This document shows, one piece after another, positions 16,740 to 26,125 of a stretch of 64,000 bases of DNA; the first letter of the stretch is position 1; each line of letters starts with the position of its first letter. The position numbers were made by a program, and so were the translations under genes. Location: assembly GCF_029143285.1 (NCBI RefSeq), contig NZ_JAPDSH010000005.1:1-64000 (forward strand), read 5' to 3'. Below the pieces are notes generated by a model. The model was not told the origin of the DNA and did not search any database. It saw only the letters and a program-made list of their open reading frames with translations. Source of the stretch: Vagococcus proximus (lineage in GTDB: Bacteria > Bacillota > Bacilli > Lactobacillales > Vagococcaceae).

Positions 16740-18083
16740 ATGGGATTTTTTAAAAAGATAAAAAAAGCATTTGGTGGTAATGTTGAAGAGCCACAAACTC
16801 CTGAGATACAGGAAGAAGAAATAGAAACAGTCGATACGGCGGAACCAGAAGTCGAAGAAGAAGTAGAAATAGTCGAAGAGGCAGAACCAGAAGTCGAAGA
16901 AGAAGTAGAAACAGTCGAAGAGGCAGAACCAGAAGTCGAAGAAGAAGTAGAAACAGTCGAAGAGGCAGAGCCAGAAGTCGAAGAAGAAGTAGAAACAGTC
17001 GAAGAGGCAGAACCAGAAGTCGAAGAAGAAGTAGAAATAGTCGAAGAGGCAGAACCAGAAGTCGAAGAAGAAGTAGAAATAGTCGAAGAGGCAGAACCGG
17101 AAGTCGAAAAAGAAGTAGAAACAGTCGAAGCGGTGGAACCAGAAGTAGAAGAATCATCTGAAAAGATGGCTAAAGGACTTAAGAAAACACGCCGAACTTT
17201 CTCTCAAGTCTTTAATGAATTGTTATCTAATTTCCGTAAAGTAGATGAGGATTTCTTTGAAGAATTAGAAGAAACATTAATAACGGCGGATGTTGGATTT
17301 GAAACAGCAATGAGAATTACAGAAGATTTACGTAAAGAAGTGAAGCTTCAAAATGCTAAAAAACAAGAAGATGTTCAACGTGTTATTATTGATAAATTGG
17401 TTGAAGTTTATGAGGAACAGGGCCAAGATGAAAATAATGAAATTAACCTACAAAAAGACGGGCTTACAGTCATGTTATTTGTTGGTGTTAACGGTGTAGG
17501 TAAAACAACAAGTATTGGTAAATTAGCTAATCAATACCGACTAGAAGGTAAAAAAGTTCTAATGGCTGCGGCGGATACGTTCCGTGCGGGTGCGATTGAC
17601 CAGTTAGTAGTGTGGGGAGAACGTGCGCAAGTTGAGGTTATTCGTGGCAATGCTGGTGGCGATCCAGCAGCTGTGGTCTATGATGCAATTGAACAAGCTA
17701 AAGCGCAAGAGGCAGATGTTTTATTAGTTGATACTGCAGGACGTTTACAAAATAAAGTAAACTTGATGAAAGAATTAGAAAAAATCAAACGAATTATTCA
17801 GCGTGAAATTCCAGATGCGCCTCATGAAGTGTTATTAGTACTTGATGCGACAACAGGACAAAATGCGATGGTTCAAGCGAAGCAGTTTAAAGAAGTGACG
17901 GATGTAACAGGTTTAGTCTTAACAAAATTAGATGGAACAGCTAAAGGTGGTATTGTATTAGCCATTCGTAATGAATTGCACCTACCTGTTAAATTAGTGG
18001 GCTTAGGTGAAGGATTAGCTGACTTATATCCATTTAAACCAGAAGAATATGTTCAAGGCTTATTTAAAGGCTTAATGGATTAA
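16740..18083 (+). CDS. ftsY: Signal recognition particle receptor FtsY
   Basis: 447 aa membrane-associated SRP receptor GTPase. The NG domain covers about 150-447, with G1 GVNGVGKT (248-255), the [11 protein letters not shown] insertion-box region, DTAGRL and [10 protein letters not shown]. The N terminus ([13 protein letters not shown]) is a short amphipathic segment suited to membrane contact. It is followed by an acidic A domain (23-134) built from eight 14-residue units of the type [14 protein letters not shown]. That tandem expansion makes the protein longer than a typical FtsY. The start at 16740 has GAGGGGAG upstream; an ATG four bases earlier is out of frame. Confidence 0.96.
   Translation: MGFFKKIKKAFGGNVEEPQTPEIQEEEIETVDTAEPEVEEEVEIVEEAEPEVEEEVETVEEAEPEVEEEVETVEEAEPEVEEEVETVEEAEPEVEEEVEIVEEAEPEVEEEVEIVEEAEPEVEKEVETVEAVEPEVEESSEKMAKGLKKTRRTFSQVFNELLSNFRKVDEDFFEELEETLITADVGFETAMRITEDLRKEVKLQNAKKQEDVQRVIIDKLVEVYEEQGQDENNEINLQKDGLTVMLFVGVNGVGKTTSIGKLANQYRLEGKKVLMAAADTFRAGAIDQLVVWGERAQVEVIRGNAGGDPAAVVYDAIEQAKAQEADVLLVDTAGRLQNKVNLMKELEKIKRIIQREIPDAPHEVLLVLDATTGQNAMVQAKQFKEVTDVTGLVLTKLDGTAKGGIVLAIRNELHLPVKLVGLGEGLADLYPFKPEEYVQGLFKGLMD
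16806..17141 (+). repeat. Tandem 42-bp coding repeat in ftsY, eight units
   Basis: Eight tandem 42-bp units each encode 14 acidic residues. The central units differ by only a few bases, including A/C changes that give Ile or Thr. The first and last units are degenerate. The opposite strand is an open Leu/Arg-rich frame, which is only a shadow of the purine-rich repeat. Confidence 0.95.
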
Positions 18084-18086
18084 TCC

Positions 18087-18121
18087 AAAAGATGGACTCT
18101 ATTATGAGTTCATCTTTTTTT
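18087..18121 (+). terminator. Terminator after ftsY
   Basis: AAAAGATGGACTC pairs with GAGTTCATCTTTT (one G-U) around a 6-base loop, then a T run. Confidence 0.85.
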
Positions 18122-18167
18122 ATTGGCGTTAAATAAGCTCAAATTAAAGCTTTTTTAACGCGAGAAT

Positions 18168-18175
18168 GCTATAAT
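18168..18175 (+). promoter_or_regulatory. gshF promoter -10 (extended)
   Basis: TGCTATAAT contains a perfect -10 with an upstream TG element, about 40 bases before the gshF start. No clear -35 is seen. Confidence 0.5.
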
Positions 18176-18215
18176 TTAGTTCTGAAAATGAACAAAGAAT
18201 GAGGTGAAAAGCCCT

Positions 18216-20498
18216 ATGAAAAATATACAGCAATTATTAAGTGAGTTACCAATACGTTCGTTATTTAAAGAATCACGTATTGGAATAGAAAAAGAAAGTC
18301 AGCGTGTGACTTTGTCAGGTGAGTTAGCGACGACAGATCACCCTAAAGAGTTTGGGAATAGAGCCTTTCATCCGACGATTCAAACGGATTTTAGTGAAAC
18401 ACAGGTTGAAATGATTACACCTGTTGCTAATTCAGAGCGTGAAGTTTTTGAGCATTTAGCAAGTTTACACGATGTCGTGAGACGAACGTTACCAGAAAAT
18501 GAAATGCTATGGCCGTTAAGTATGCCACCTGTCTTGCCTGAAAATGATGACGCGATTAAGATTGCCAAATTGGCATCTGAGAAAGATGTAGCTTACCGTG
18601 AACATTTGGCTAAAACCTATGGGAAACGTAAGCAGATGGTAAGTGGGATTCATTATAATTTTGAATTTGATTCAGTCTTTTTAAAACAGTTGCATGAAAA
18701 GTCAGACAGTACACAAACGTTCAAAGATTTTAAAACAGATGTGTATTTAAAAGTGTCTCGTAATTATTTACGTTACCGTTGGTTTGTGACGTATATGATG
18801 GGTGCCGCACCGTTATCTGAGGAAGGCTATTTTACGGGATGTCCGAAAGGTAGACCGAGCATGCCTGTTAGAAGTATTCGTAATAGTAATTTTGGCTATA
18901 CGAATGATGAATCAGTCTTTGTATCTTATAAATCAATGGATGATTATGCGACGAGCATTCAAAAATTGGTTGAAACAGGCAAAATTTCAGAAGAGAAAGA
19001 ATTTTATTCTGCCGTTCGTTTACGTGGTGGCAATACAGTTGCTGCTATACAAGAAAAAGGTGTGGGGTATATCGAGATTCGTAATATAGATAACAACCCA
19101 TTTGCCAATTATGGTATTACAGAAGAGCAGATTAAGTTACTGCATTATTTCTTAATGCTGATGCTATGGTTAGATGAAGCACCGATTGACAGTGATGAGT
19201 GGTTACGTGAAGGTGAGCGTCTAAATAATCAAGTTGCATTAGAAAATCCGTTAGATCAGACGAGTCAACTTGAAGAAGGTGAGCGTCTATTAATTGCATG
19301 GTTAGAGATGATGGAAAGTATAGAATCATCAGATGATGATATCCGCTTGGTTAAAGGATTGGGAAGACTTTTAGTTAATCCAGAAGAAACATTATCGGGT
19401 AAGATGTTAACTGAAATTATAGCTCAAGAGACGCAAGAAAAATTTGCGATAGAATTAGGCAATACTTATCAAGCAAGTGCTTGGGAGAAACCTTATCAAT
19501 TAGCAGGGTTCCGTGATATGGAATTATCAACACAGTTATTGTTATTTGATTGTTTACAAAAAGGGATTTCAGCAGAAATTTTAGATCGTCAAGACCAATT
19601 TTTGAAATTGAGTTTTGGTGGTAAAGTAGAATATGTTAAAAAAGCGAACATGACAAGTCTTGATACGTATGTTGTGTCACTTATGATGGAAAATAAAACA
19701 GTAACTAAAAAGGTTTTGGATCAAGCAGGCTTCGAAGTACCCGCGGGTAAAGAATTTATAACGAAAGAAGAAGCAATTGCTAGCTATGCTTATTTTATTG
19801 ACCGTGGAATTGTTGTCAAACCTAAGTCAACGAATTACGGTTTAGGGATTTCTATTTTTAAAGAAGGTGCAAGTTTAGAGGATTATTCTGAGGCAATTGA
19901 GATTGCTTTTAAAGAGGATACAGAGGTATTGGTTGAGGAATTCTTACCAGGAACAGAGTACCGTTTCTTTGTTATTGGCGATAAGACGGAGGCTATTATG
20001 CTTCGTGTTCCAGCAAATGTTAAGGGAGACGGAGTTTCGACTATTGCCCAACTTGTTGAGGTGAAAAATCAAGATAGCTTACGTGGAACGAAACACCGTA
20101 CACCGCTACAATTAATTGAGTTAGGACCGATTGAAAAGTTAATGCTTAAAGAACAAGGACTAACTGTAGAGAGCGTATTAGAGAAGGATCAAGTCGTTTA
20201 CTTGAGAGAAAATTCCAATGTAAGTACAGGTGGCGATTCTATTGATATGACGGATGAGATGCCAGAGTATTATAAAGAGGTTGCTGCTAAGGCGGTTCAA
20301 GCGTTAGGTGCGACAATCAGTGGAATTGATTTGATTATCCCAGATATTGATGCTGAGGTAACGCCAGATAACCCAGGCTATGGTATTATCGAAGCGAATT
20401 TTAATCCAGCGATGCATATGCATGCTTTCCCATTTGCTGGAAAAGGACGTCGTTTGACCCTTAAAGTTTTAGAGCTATTGTTTGAAGGGGTTTCTTAA
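18216..20498 (+). CDS. gshF: Bifunctional glutamate-cysteine ligase / glutathione synthetase
   Basis: 760 aa fused enzyme that makes glutathione from Glu, Cys and Gly in two ATP-dependent steps. The N-terminal part (about 1-460) is a GshA-like ligase, with IGIEKESQRV and MVSGIHYNFEF. The C-terminal part (about 490-755) is an ATP-grasp domain, with GIVVKPKSTNYGLGISIF, VEEFLPGTEYRFFVIG and IIEANFNPAMHMH. Length is normal for Lactobacillales GshF. The inner ATG is preferred because GAGGTG lies nine bases upstream; the longer GTG start overlaps that SD. It is a single-gene unit with its own promoter and terminator. Confidence 0.95.
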   Translation: MKNIQQLLSELPIRSLFKESRIGIEKESQRVTLSGELATTDHPKEFGNRAFHPTIQTDFSETQVEMITPVANSEREVFEHLASLHDVVRRTLPENEMLWPLSMPPVLPENDDAIKIAKLASEKDVAYREHLAKTYGKRKQMVSGIHYNFEFDSVFLKQLHEKSDSTQTFKDFKTDVYLKVSRNYLRYRWFVTYMMGAAPLSEEGYFTGCPKGRPSMPVRSIRNSNFGYTNDESVFVSYKSMDDYATSIQKLVETGKISEEKEFYSAVRLRGGNTVAAIQEKGVGYIEIRNIDNNPFANYGITEEQIKLLHYFLMLMLWLDEAPIDSDEWLREGERLNNQVALENPLDQTSQLEEGERLLIAWLEMMESIESSDDDIRLVKGLGRLLVNPEETLSGKMLTEIIAQETQEKFAIELGNTYQASAWEKPYQLAGFRDMELSTQLLLFDCLQKGISAEILDRQDQFLKLSFGGKVEYVKKANMTSLDTYVVSLMMENKTVTKKVLDQAGFEVPAGKEFITKEEAIASYAYFIDRGIVVKPKSTNYGLGISIFKEGASLEDYSEAIEIAFKEDTEVLVEEFLPGTEYRFFVIGDKTEAIMLRVPANVKGDGVSTIAQLVEVKNQDSLRGTKHRTPLQLIELGPIEKLMLKEQGLTVESVLEKDQVVYLRENSNVSTGGDSIDMTDEMPEYYKEVAAKAVQALGATISGIDLIIPDIDAEVTPDNPGYGIIEANFNPAMHMHAFPFAGKGRRLTLKVLELLFEGVS

Positions 20499-20565
20499 TA
20501 GGAAATTAAGTTTTCTTATTAGTAGATATTAGTTTTGAACAATAAATTGAGTATAGATAATTAAT

Positions 20566-20611
20566 AAAAACACTGTAAGTGCAATTAATATTGTAATTAC
20601 AGTGTTTTTGT
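20566..20611 (+). terminator. Terminator after gshF
   Basis: AAAAACACTGTAA (20566-20578) pairs perfectly with TTACAGTGTTTTT (20597-20609). Confidence 0.85.
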
Positions 20612-20722
20612 ATATTTTTTAAGAACAACTACTTGATTTTGTTAGCGTTTTTCTATATCATTCAAGGTAATCATTAAAAAATAATAAACGTAAAATTTCT
20701 TAAATGGATAAGGGTGAGTATT

Positions 20723-23485
20723 ATGAAGAAAAATGATTATCTGGATTATTTAATAAATGAGGGGAAAAATGCAAAAGCTTTTACCTCAGAACATTATAAA
20801 TTTGCAACAACTCAAACAATTGCTGCAATTTCTGATCAAAAAGTTACCTTGGTCAATCATCACCTAAATGGTTTATTTAAAGAAAATAAATTAATTAAGA
20901 TTAATAGCAAGCCAGTATTTTATTTACCTGTGGACTTACTCAAAGAGCTATTTGGTAAATATCCAGAAAAAGAAATTTTTTCTAGTTTTGAAGAGGTGGA
21001 GAAGGCTTGTAAAAGTAATAGTTTAGATCAATTAATTGGTGCTAAGAGAAGTTTGTCAGAAGTATTGAGACAATGTAAGGTAGCTTTGAAATATCCTAAC
21101 AATGGTTTACCGTTATTATTAACAGGAGATACAGGGACTGGAAAAACTTTCTTAGTGAAGCAACTATATGATTATGCTAAAAAGGAAAATATTTTACCAG
21201 AAGAGGCACCGCTAGAAATCTTTAACTGTGCTGAATACGCAGACAATCCAGAGTTGTTGTCTTCTAAATTATTTGGTTATAAGCAAGGCAGCTTTACTGG
21301 TGCTTATGAAGATAGAAAAGGAATTATAGATGCCAGTGATGGAGGTATCTTATTTATAGATGAAGTCCATAGATTGTCATCTGAGAGTCAAGAAAAGTTG
21401 TTTTACTTCATAGATGAAGGTAAATATAAACCAATCGGGGAAAATAAAGAATGGTCTGAAGCTAAAGTTCGTTTGGTTTTTGCAACGACTGAAGAGATAG
21501 ATGATTTTTTACTCGAAACATTTATTAGACGAATTCCTATTGTAACTAAAGTTCCATCTTTAGATGCTAGGGGATACCAAGAGAAGAAGGAATTCTTGTT
21601 GTACTTTTTCAAGAATGAATGCAAGAGTACGAATCGACCTATTTTTATAAGTAATGAATTATTTCATTTCTTGGTAAGATATTCTTACACAGGCAATGTT
21701 GGTGAGATGAAGAATTTGGTGAAGTCTTTAGTAGGGAATGCCTTTATTAATTTAGAAAATGATAATGATCCGATAGATATTAGTGTAAGTTATTTACCTA
21801 AAACAATGAAAAATGATGCTATAAAGTATATGGATATGTTTAGTGAAGAACGTATAGAGGTGTATCCTGATGGAACGATTAATGATCCAGATCACCATAA
21901 AACGCGAAATCTATTTCTTAAGATGAATGAAAAAATTGTCAATTATAATGAACAGCTCTTAAATAAAAAGTACACAGCTTCAGAGTATGTTAATAACTGT
22001 TTTGATAAGCTTGAGCAGCTGATTACACGCCATAAGAGTCAAAATTTGATTGACCCAAAAGTACATAGCTCTGTCAAAGACACCATGTCTTATATTAGTA
22101 CAACGATGTTTGAAAAAAATCAAATTGAATTTAGTCACGAAGCACAACAGCTTATTGGGGATTATTTAGAGTTAGTTATTTCAGTTAATAAGTATGATGA
22201 TGTAACTACTGCGGAAGTTGTTCAAATCTTGACTACTCTAGAAGAAGAGCTATCCGTACCGTCTAGTCATGCCAAATTATTAAAAGAATTATTGTGTCAG
22301 CTGCTACCTTATTTATCAGACCGGTTAAGTGGTTTTGACAGTTTGATGTTCACGATTATTGTGACCTATTATTACAATGCCTTCTCTATAGATAAAATTC
22401 AAGGAGTTATCATTTGTCATGGTCCAACGACAGCAAGTAGCTTATCTCAAACTGCTAATAAAATGATTGGTGAGCGTGTATTTCATGGTATAGATATGGA
22501 TTTGGATGTATCATTTAATGAAATTACAGCTAAGTTAAAGCGTTATTTATCACTTCATGAAACGCGTAATGGAACGGTTATATTAATTGATATTGGTCAT
22601 ACAGAAGATTTGAGGTTAGCCATACAAGATCGAGTTGAAGGACCATTTGCTGTCATTGACAACGTGTCGACAAAGCTAGCTTTAGATGTAGGGTTCAAAA
22701 TAATAAACAAAGAAAATATATCACAATTGGCATTAAAAGCATCTGAAAGTCACTACTCAGAATGCTCAGTATTTGAGCCAGAGGTACCTAAAGAGAAGGC
22801 ATTAATTATTTCATGCCAAACAGGGATTGGGACTGCGAATAAGTTAAAAGATATTTTTGAAGAAAATTTACCCAAATCTGCCAATATTCAATTAGTTGTA
22901 ACTGACTTTAAACATCTAACAACAATGAAAACGAATACAACTTTCTTTGCTAGGTATGAAGTTTTGGGGAGTATCGGCACGACCGATCCTAAAATTGAAG
23001 ATGTCCAGTTTTTAGGGTTGGATGATATCATGAGCGAAGAGGGAATTAATCATTTATCCCGAATGTTTGATGAGTATTTAACAGCAGGTGAAATTCATAA
23101 TCTTAACAATGGTTTAATGAAGACGTTATCACTAGAGAACTTGGTGACAATGTTAAGTATCTTGAATCCAGAGAAAACAATTCAACTAATTACAGAAATG
23201 ATGGAGCTATGGGAAGATGAATTTAAGATAGGTATCCCAAATAATTTAAGAACGGCTCTATACATTCATATTAGTTGTATGATTGAGCGTGTTATTACTC
23301 GAACATATGTTGAAAATCACACGACAGATTTAACAGAATTTTCAAAAGAGCATGACTATTTTGTTAAAGTTATAAAAGATGGCTTAGCAAAATTTGAATC
23401 TATTTATCATGCGGAAGTTGATTTAGGTGAGATTGCTTATTTACATCAATTGTTTAGTTTAAATCTAAATAACTTCCAATATTAG
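20723..23485 (+). CDS. LevR-type sigma-54-dependent PTS-responsive activator
   Basis: 920 aa. The order is an N-terminal winged-helix-like region, an AAA+ sigma-54 activator domain, then PTS regulation domains. Walker A is GDTGTGKT (135-142), the sigma-54 contact loop GSFTGA (189-194), and Walker B GGILFIDEVH (207-216). A first PRD lies at about 430-530. An EIIA-Man-like domain has ICHGPTTASS, His near 569. A GatB-like EIIB segment (SCQTGIGTA) lies near 695. A C-terminal PRD has LYIHISCM, His near 848. Phosphorylation at these histidines should tie activity to PTS flux. It precedes a near-consensus sigma-54 promoter for the next operon, the obvious target. ATG 20723 fits the SD AAGGGTG better than the upstream GTG. 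Confidence 0.93.
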   Translation: MKKNDYLDYLINEGKNAKAFTSEHYKFATTQTIAAISDQKVTLVNHHLNGLFKENKLIKINSKPVFYLPVDLLKELFGKYPEKEIFSSFEEVEKACKSNSLDQLIGAKRSLSEVLRQCKVALKYPNNGLPLLLTGDTGTGKTFLVKQLYDYAKKENILPEEAPLEIFNCAEYADNPELLSSKLFGYKQGSFTGAYEDRKGIIDASDGGILFIDEVHRLSSESQEKLFYFIDEGKYKPIGENKEWSEAKVRLVFATTEEIDDFLLETFIRRIPIVTKVPSLDARGYQEKKEFLLYFFKNECKSTNRPIFISNELFHFLVRYSYTGNVGEMKNLVKSLVGNAFINLENDNDPIDISVSYLPKTMKNDAIKYMDMFSEERIEVYPDGTINDPDHHKTRNLFLKMNEKIVNYNEQLLNKKYTASEYVNNCFDKLEQLITRHKSQNLIDPKVHSSVKDTMSYISTTMFEKNQIEFSHEAQQLIGDYLELVISVNKYDDVTTAEVVQILTTLEEELSVPSSHAKLLKELLCQLLPYLSDRLSGFDSLMFTIIVTYYYNAFSIDKIQGVIICHGPTTASSLSQTANKMIGERVFHGIDMDLDVSFNEITAKLKRYLSLHETRNGTVILIDIGHTEDLRLAIQDRVEGPFAVIDNVSTKLALDVGFKIINKENISQLALKASESHYSECSVFEPEVPKEKALIISCQTGIGTANKLKDIFEENLPKSANIQLVVTDFKHLTTMKTNTTFFARYEVLGSIGTTDPKIEDVQFLGLDDIMSEEGINHLSRMFDEYLTAGEIHNLNNGLMKTLSLENLVTMLSILNPEKTIQLITEMMELWEDEFKIGIPNNLRTALYIHISCMIERVITRTYVENHTTDLTEFSKEHDYFVKVIKDGLAKFESIYHAEVDLGEIAYLHQLFSLNLNNFQY

Positions 23486-23528
23486 GTCATCACATCCAAT
23501 AAATCCAAATTTACATCTAAAAAATAAA

Positions 23529-23561
23529 AAATAAAGCCTATTGTATAGGCTTTATTTTTTT
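23529..23561 (+). terminator. Terminator after the sigma-54 activator gene
   Basis: ATAAAGCCTA (23531-23540) pairs with TAGGCTTTAT (23546-23555), then a T run that abuts the -24 element of the next promoter. Confidence 0.8.
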
Positions 23562-23578
23562 TGGCACGCTATTTGCTT
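23561..23578 (+). promoter_or_regulatory. Sigma-54 (-24/-12) promoter of the GAG operon
   Basis: TTGGCAC (23561-23567), five bases, then TTGCTT (23573-23578) matches the sigma-54 consensus TGGCAC-N5-TTGCW with correct spacing. It lies 42 bases before the GH88 gene and directly after the gene for a GAFTGA-class activator. ATCCAA occurs at 23504 and 23513 and similar hexamers nearby; these could be activator sites, but that is weak. Confidence 0.9.
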
Positions 23579-23619
23579 ATATATAAAGTGTAAAAAGGAA
23601 ATGAAGGAGAGACTCACAA

Positions 23620-24798
23620 ATGAAAATTGAGAAATTAGAGAATAGTCATCGTTTTTATCAACAGGGATTAATTACTCGCGATGAAATTGAGAAGGCGATG
23701 AAACAAGCTTTAGAATTAGTTGATCATAATATGATTAAGTTTGGCGAACGTTTTCCGTGGCCAGCGACTAAACAAGGCGAATATGTCTTAATGGATAATA
23801 CAGAATGGACAAACGGTTTTTGGACAGGAATGGTTTGGTTAGCCTATGACGTCACTAGAGATGAAAAATACCGTATTCTTGGTGAAAAACATGTTGATAG
23901 CTTCCTACACCGTATTGAAAATAAAATAGAAGTAGACCATCATGACTTAGGTTTCTTATATATTCCATCTTGTGTTAGCGCATACAAATTAACAGGGAAT
24001 CAAAATGCTAGAAAAGCTGCTTTATTAGCAGCAGATCAATTAGCAAGTCGTTACCAAGAAAAAGGTGGATTTATCCAAGCGTGGGGCGAATTAGGGGCAG
24101 AAGATAACTATCGTTTAATCGTAGATTGCTTATTGAACATCCCACTATTATATTGGGCTGCTGAAGAAACTGGCGATTCAAGTTATGTGGATATGGCAAA
24201 TACGCATTATAAATCAACAGTGGAAACAGCGTTTAGAGAAGATGCGTCAACTTTCCATACTTATTACTTTGACCCTAAAACAGGCGAACCTGTTAAAGGA
24301 ATGACACGTCAAGGCTATGCAGATGACTCAAGTTGGGCGCGAGGTCAAGCGTGGGCAATTTACGGGACAGCGTTACAATATTATGCGAATAAAGATGAAT
24401 CAATCTTCCCTGATTTTAAAGCGGTAACAAATTACTTCTTAAATCGTCTACCAGAAGATAATGTTCCTTTCTGGGATTTAATCTTTACAGATGGTGATTT
24501 ACAATCTCGTGATTCATCATCATCAGCGATTGCTGTTTGTGGAATGCACGAAATGTTGAAATATTTACCTGAAACAGATCCAGAAAGACAAGTTTATCAA
24601 CAAAGTATGCACACAATGATGCGTGCAATGATGACAAACTATACTTATAAAGATTTGAATACAGAAAATGCATTATTAAGACATGGTGTTTACTCATGGC
24701 ATTCTGGTAAAGGTGTTGATGAAGGCAATATCTGGGGCGATTACTTCTATTTAGAAGCATTAGTTAGATTTTATAAAGACTGGGAATTATACTGGTAA
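23620..24798 (+). CDS. ugl: Unsaturated glucuronyl hydrolase, GH88
   Basis: 392 aa cytoplasmic enzyme with an alpha6/alpha6 barrel. It hydrates the double bond of delta-4,5-unsaturated uronic acid on GAG disaccharides, releasing the free amino sugar and an unsaturated keto acid. The two expected catalytic Asp residues lie in HHDLGF (about 109) and IVDCLLNIPLLYWA (about 169). DDSSWARGQAWAIYG near residue 230 is a family hallmark. It is the first gene after the sigma-54 promoter and has SD GAAGGAGAG. The order ugl-EIIB-EIIC-EIID with a heparinase-family gene matches the hyaluronan/chondroitin operon of streptococci. Its products feed kduI and the amino-sugar route downstream. Confidence 0.93.
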   Translation: MKIEKLENSHRFYQQGLITRDEIEKAMKQALELVDHNMIKFGERFPWPATKQGEYVLMDNTEWTNGFWTGMVWLAYDVTRDEKYRILGEKHVDSFLHRIENKIEVDHHDLGFLYIPSCVSAYKLTGNQNARKAALLAADQLASRYQEKGGFIQAWGELGAEDNYRLIVDCLLNIPLLYWAAEETGDSSYVDMANTHYKSTVETAFREDASTFHTYYFDPKTGEPVKGMTRQGYADDSSWARGQAWAIYGTALQYYANKDESIFPDFKAVTNYFLNRLPEDNVPFWDLIFTDGDLQSRDSSSSAIAVCGMHEMLKYLPETDPERQVYQQSMHTMMRAMMTNYTYKDLNTENALLRHGVYSWHSGKGVDEGNIWGDYFYLEALVRFYKDWELYW

Positions 24799-24818
24799 AA
24801 AGAAAAGGGGAAATTAAA

Positions 24819-25319
24819 ATGACAGAACCAAATATTAAAATGGTAAGAATTGATGAGCGTTTAATTCACGGACAAGGACAATTATGGATTAACTCTTTAG
24901 GAGCCAACTTAGTTATCGTTGCCAATGATGAAGTGTCAACAAACTCAATTCAACAAACGTTGATGAAGTCACTTATTAATAAAAAGATTGGGATGCGTTT
25001 CTTTAACATCGAAGAAACATGCGAAAAAATTCATAAAGCATCACCGAAACAATCTATATTCTTAGTATGTAAAGATCCAAAAGATGTTTTACGTTTAGTT
25101 GAAGGTGGCGTTCCAATTAAAGAATTAAACGTTGGAAATATTCATTTTGCAGAAGGCAAAACAAAGTTATCTAACTACATTTCAGTAGGTGAAGAAGATA
25201 TTGCGGCACTTAAAGCATTAAAAAATGATCATGGGGTTGTATTTAATACTAAGACAACACCACTTGGCGGAGACGCTGGTGTTGAATTAGATTTAAATGA
25301 ATATATCGCAAAAAATTAA
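24819..25319 (+). CDS. PTS EIIB, mannose/fructose/sorbose family (GAG disaccharide)
   Basis: 166 aa cytoplasmic phosphocarrier. RIDERLIHGQGQLW carries the phospho-accepting His17. It takes phosphate from EIIA and passes it to the sugar entering through EIIC/EIID. It is 20 bases after ugl with SD AAAGGGGAAA. By position the substrate should be an unsaturated GAG disaccharide; AgaV-type is the nearest named class. Confidence 0.92.
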   Translation: MTEPNIKMVRIDERLIHGQGQLWINSLGANLVIVANDEVSTNSIQQTLMKSLINKKIGMRFFNIEETCEKIHKASPKQSIFLVCKDPKDVLRLVEGGVPIKELNVGNIHFAEGKTKLSNYISVGEEDIAALKALKNDHGVVFNTKTTPLGGDAGVELDLNEYIAKN

Positions 25320-25339
25320 TTGAATAGGAGGAGTTATCA

Positions 25340-26125
25340 ATGGATGCAACATTGACACAGGGTATTTTAGTTGGTTTGTTCGCAGCTTTCTGTTTAACAG
25401 GACAAATCATGGGGACTTACACTAACAGAGCTATTTTCTTATCATTTGGTGTGGGACTAATTTTAGGAGATGTTCAAACAGGTTTAATTATGGGGGCAAC
25501 AGCAGAACTTGCTTTCATGGGATTTGGTGTTGGAGCGGGTGGTACAGTACCGCCGAACCCAATCGGACCTGGTATTGTAGGGACTATTATGGCGATTGCA
25601 CTTAAAGATCAAGGCATGACACCTGAAAAAGCATTAGCATTATCTCTACCATTCGCGGTTATGATTCAATTTATGATTACATTTATTTACTCATTAAATG
25701 CAGGGTCATTAACACAAGCGAAAAAAGCGTTACTTGAAGGAAATTATAAAAAATTCAAATTGTCATCAAATTTAACAGCTATTTTATTTGCAATTTTTGG
25801 TTTCGTAGTGGGGTTAGTAGCGACATTAAGTATTGATCTATTACGTAGCTTTGTTGAGATTATTCCACAATGGTTAATGAATGGTTTATCAGTTGCCGGT
25901 GGATTATTACCAGCAATCGGTTTTGCAATGATTTTAAATGTTATGGTTAAAAAAGAATACATTCCAGCATTAATTTTAGGTTATGTATGTATTTCATATT
26001 TAGCTATGCCAGTTATAGGTTTAGCGTTTGTAGGAGCAATTTTAGCATTTAACAACTTCTACAATGGCGGTAACGGTTCAAGCGAAGAAGAAGAAGGCGA
26101 GGAGGTTTTTGAAGATGGAATCTAG
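25340..26125 (+). CDS. PTS EIIC, mannose/sorbose family (GAG disaccharide)
   Basis: 261 aa membrane subunit with about eight hydrophobic segments. GATAELAFMGFGVGAGGTVPPN (about 52-73, hydrophobic and Gly-rich) is the conserved EIIC-Man segment. It forms the transport channel with EIID. SD AGGAGG at about 25326. The stop overlaps the EIID start by 11 bases, indicating translational coupling. The C-terminal tail is acidic (SSEEEEGEEVFEDGI). Confidence 0.92.
   Translation: MDATLTQGILVGLFAAFCLTGQIMGTYTNRAIFLSFGVGLILGDVQTGLIMGATAELAFMGFGVGAGGTVPPNPIGPGIVGTIMAIALKDQGMTPEKALALSLPFAVMIQFMITFIYSLNAGSLTQAKKALLEGNYKKFKLSSNLTAILFAIFGFVVGLVATLSIDLLRSFVEIIPQWLMNGLSVAGGLLPAIGFAMILNVMVKKEYIPALILGYVCISYLAMPVIGLAFVGAILAFNNFYNGGNGSSEEEEGEEVFEDGI

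Noticed and set aside
16806-17141. CRISPR array
   Set aside because: Units are contiguous without unique spacers, in frame and translated as part of FtsY.
16750-17157. Leu/Arg-rich open frame antisense to ftsY
   Set aside because: It is a by-product of the purine-rich 42-bp repeats on the other strand; low-complexity composition, no SD, no domain.
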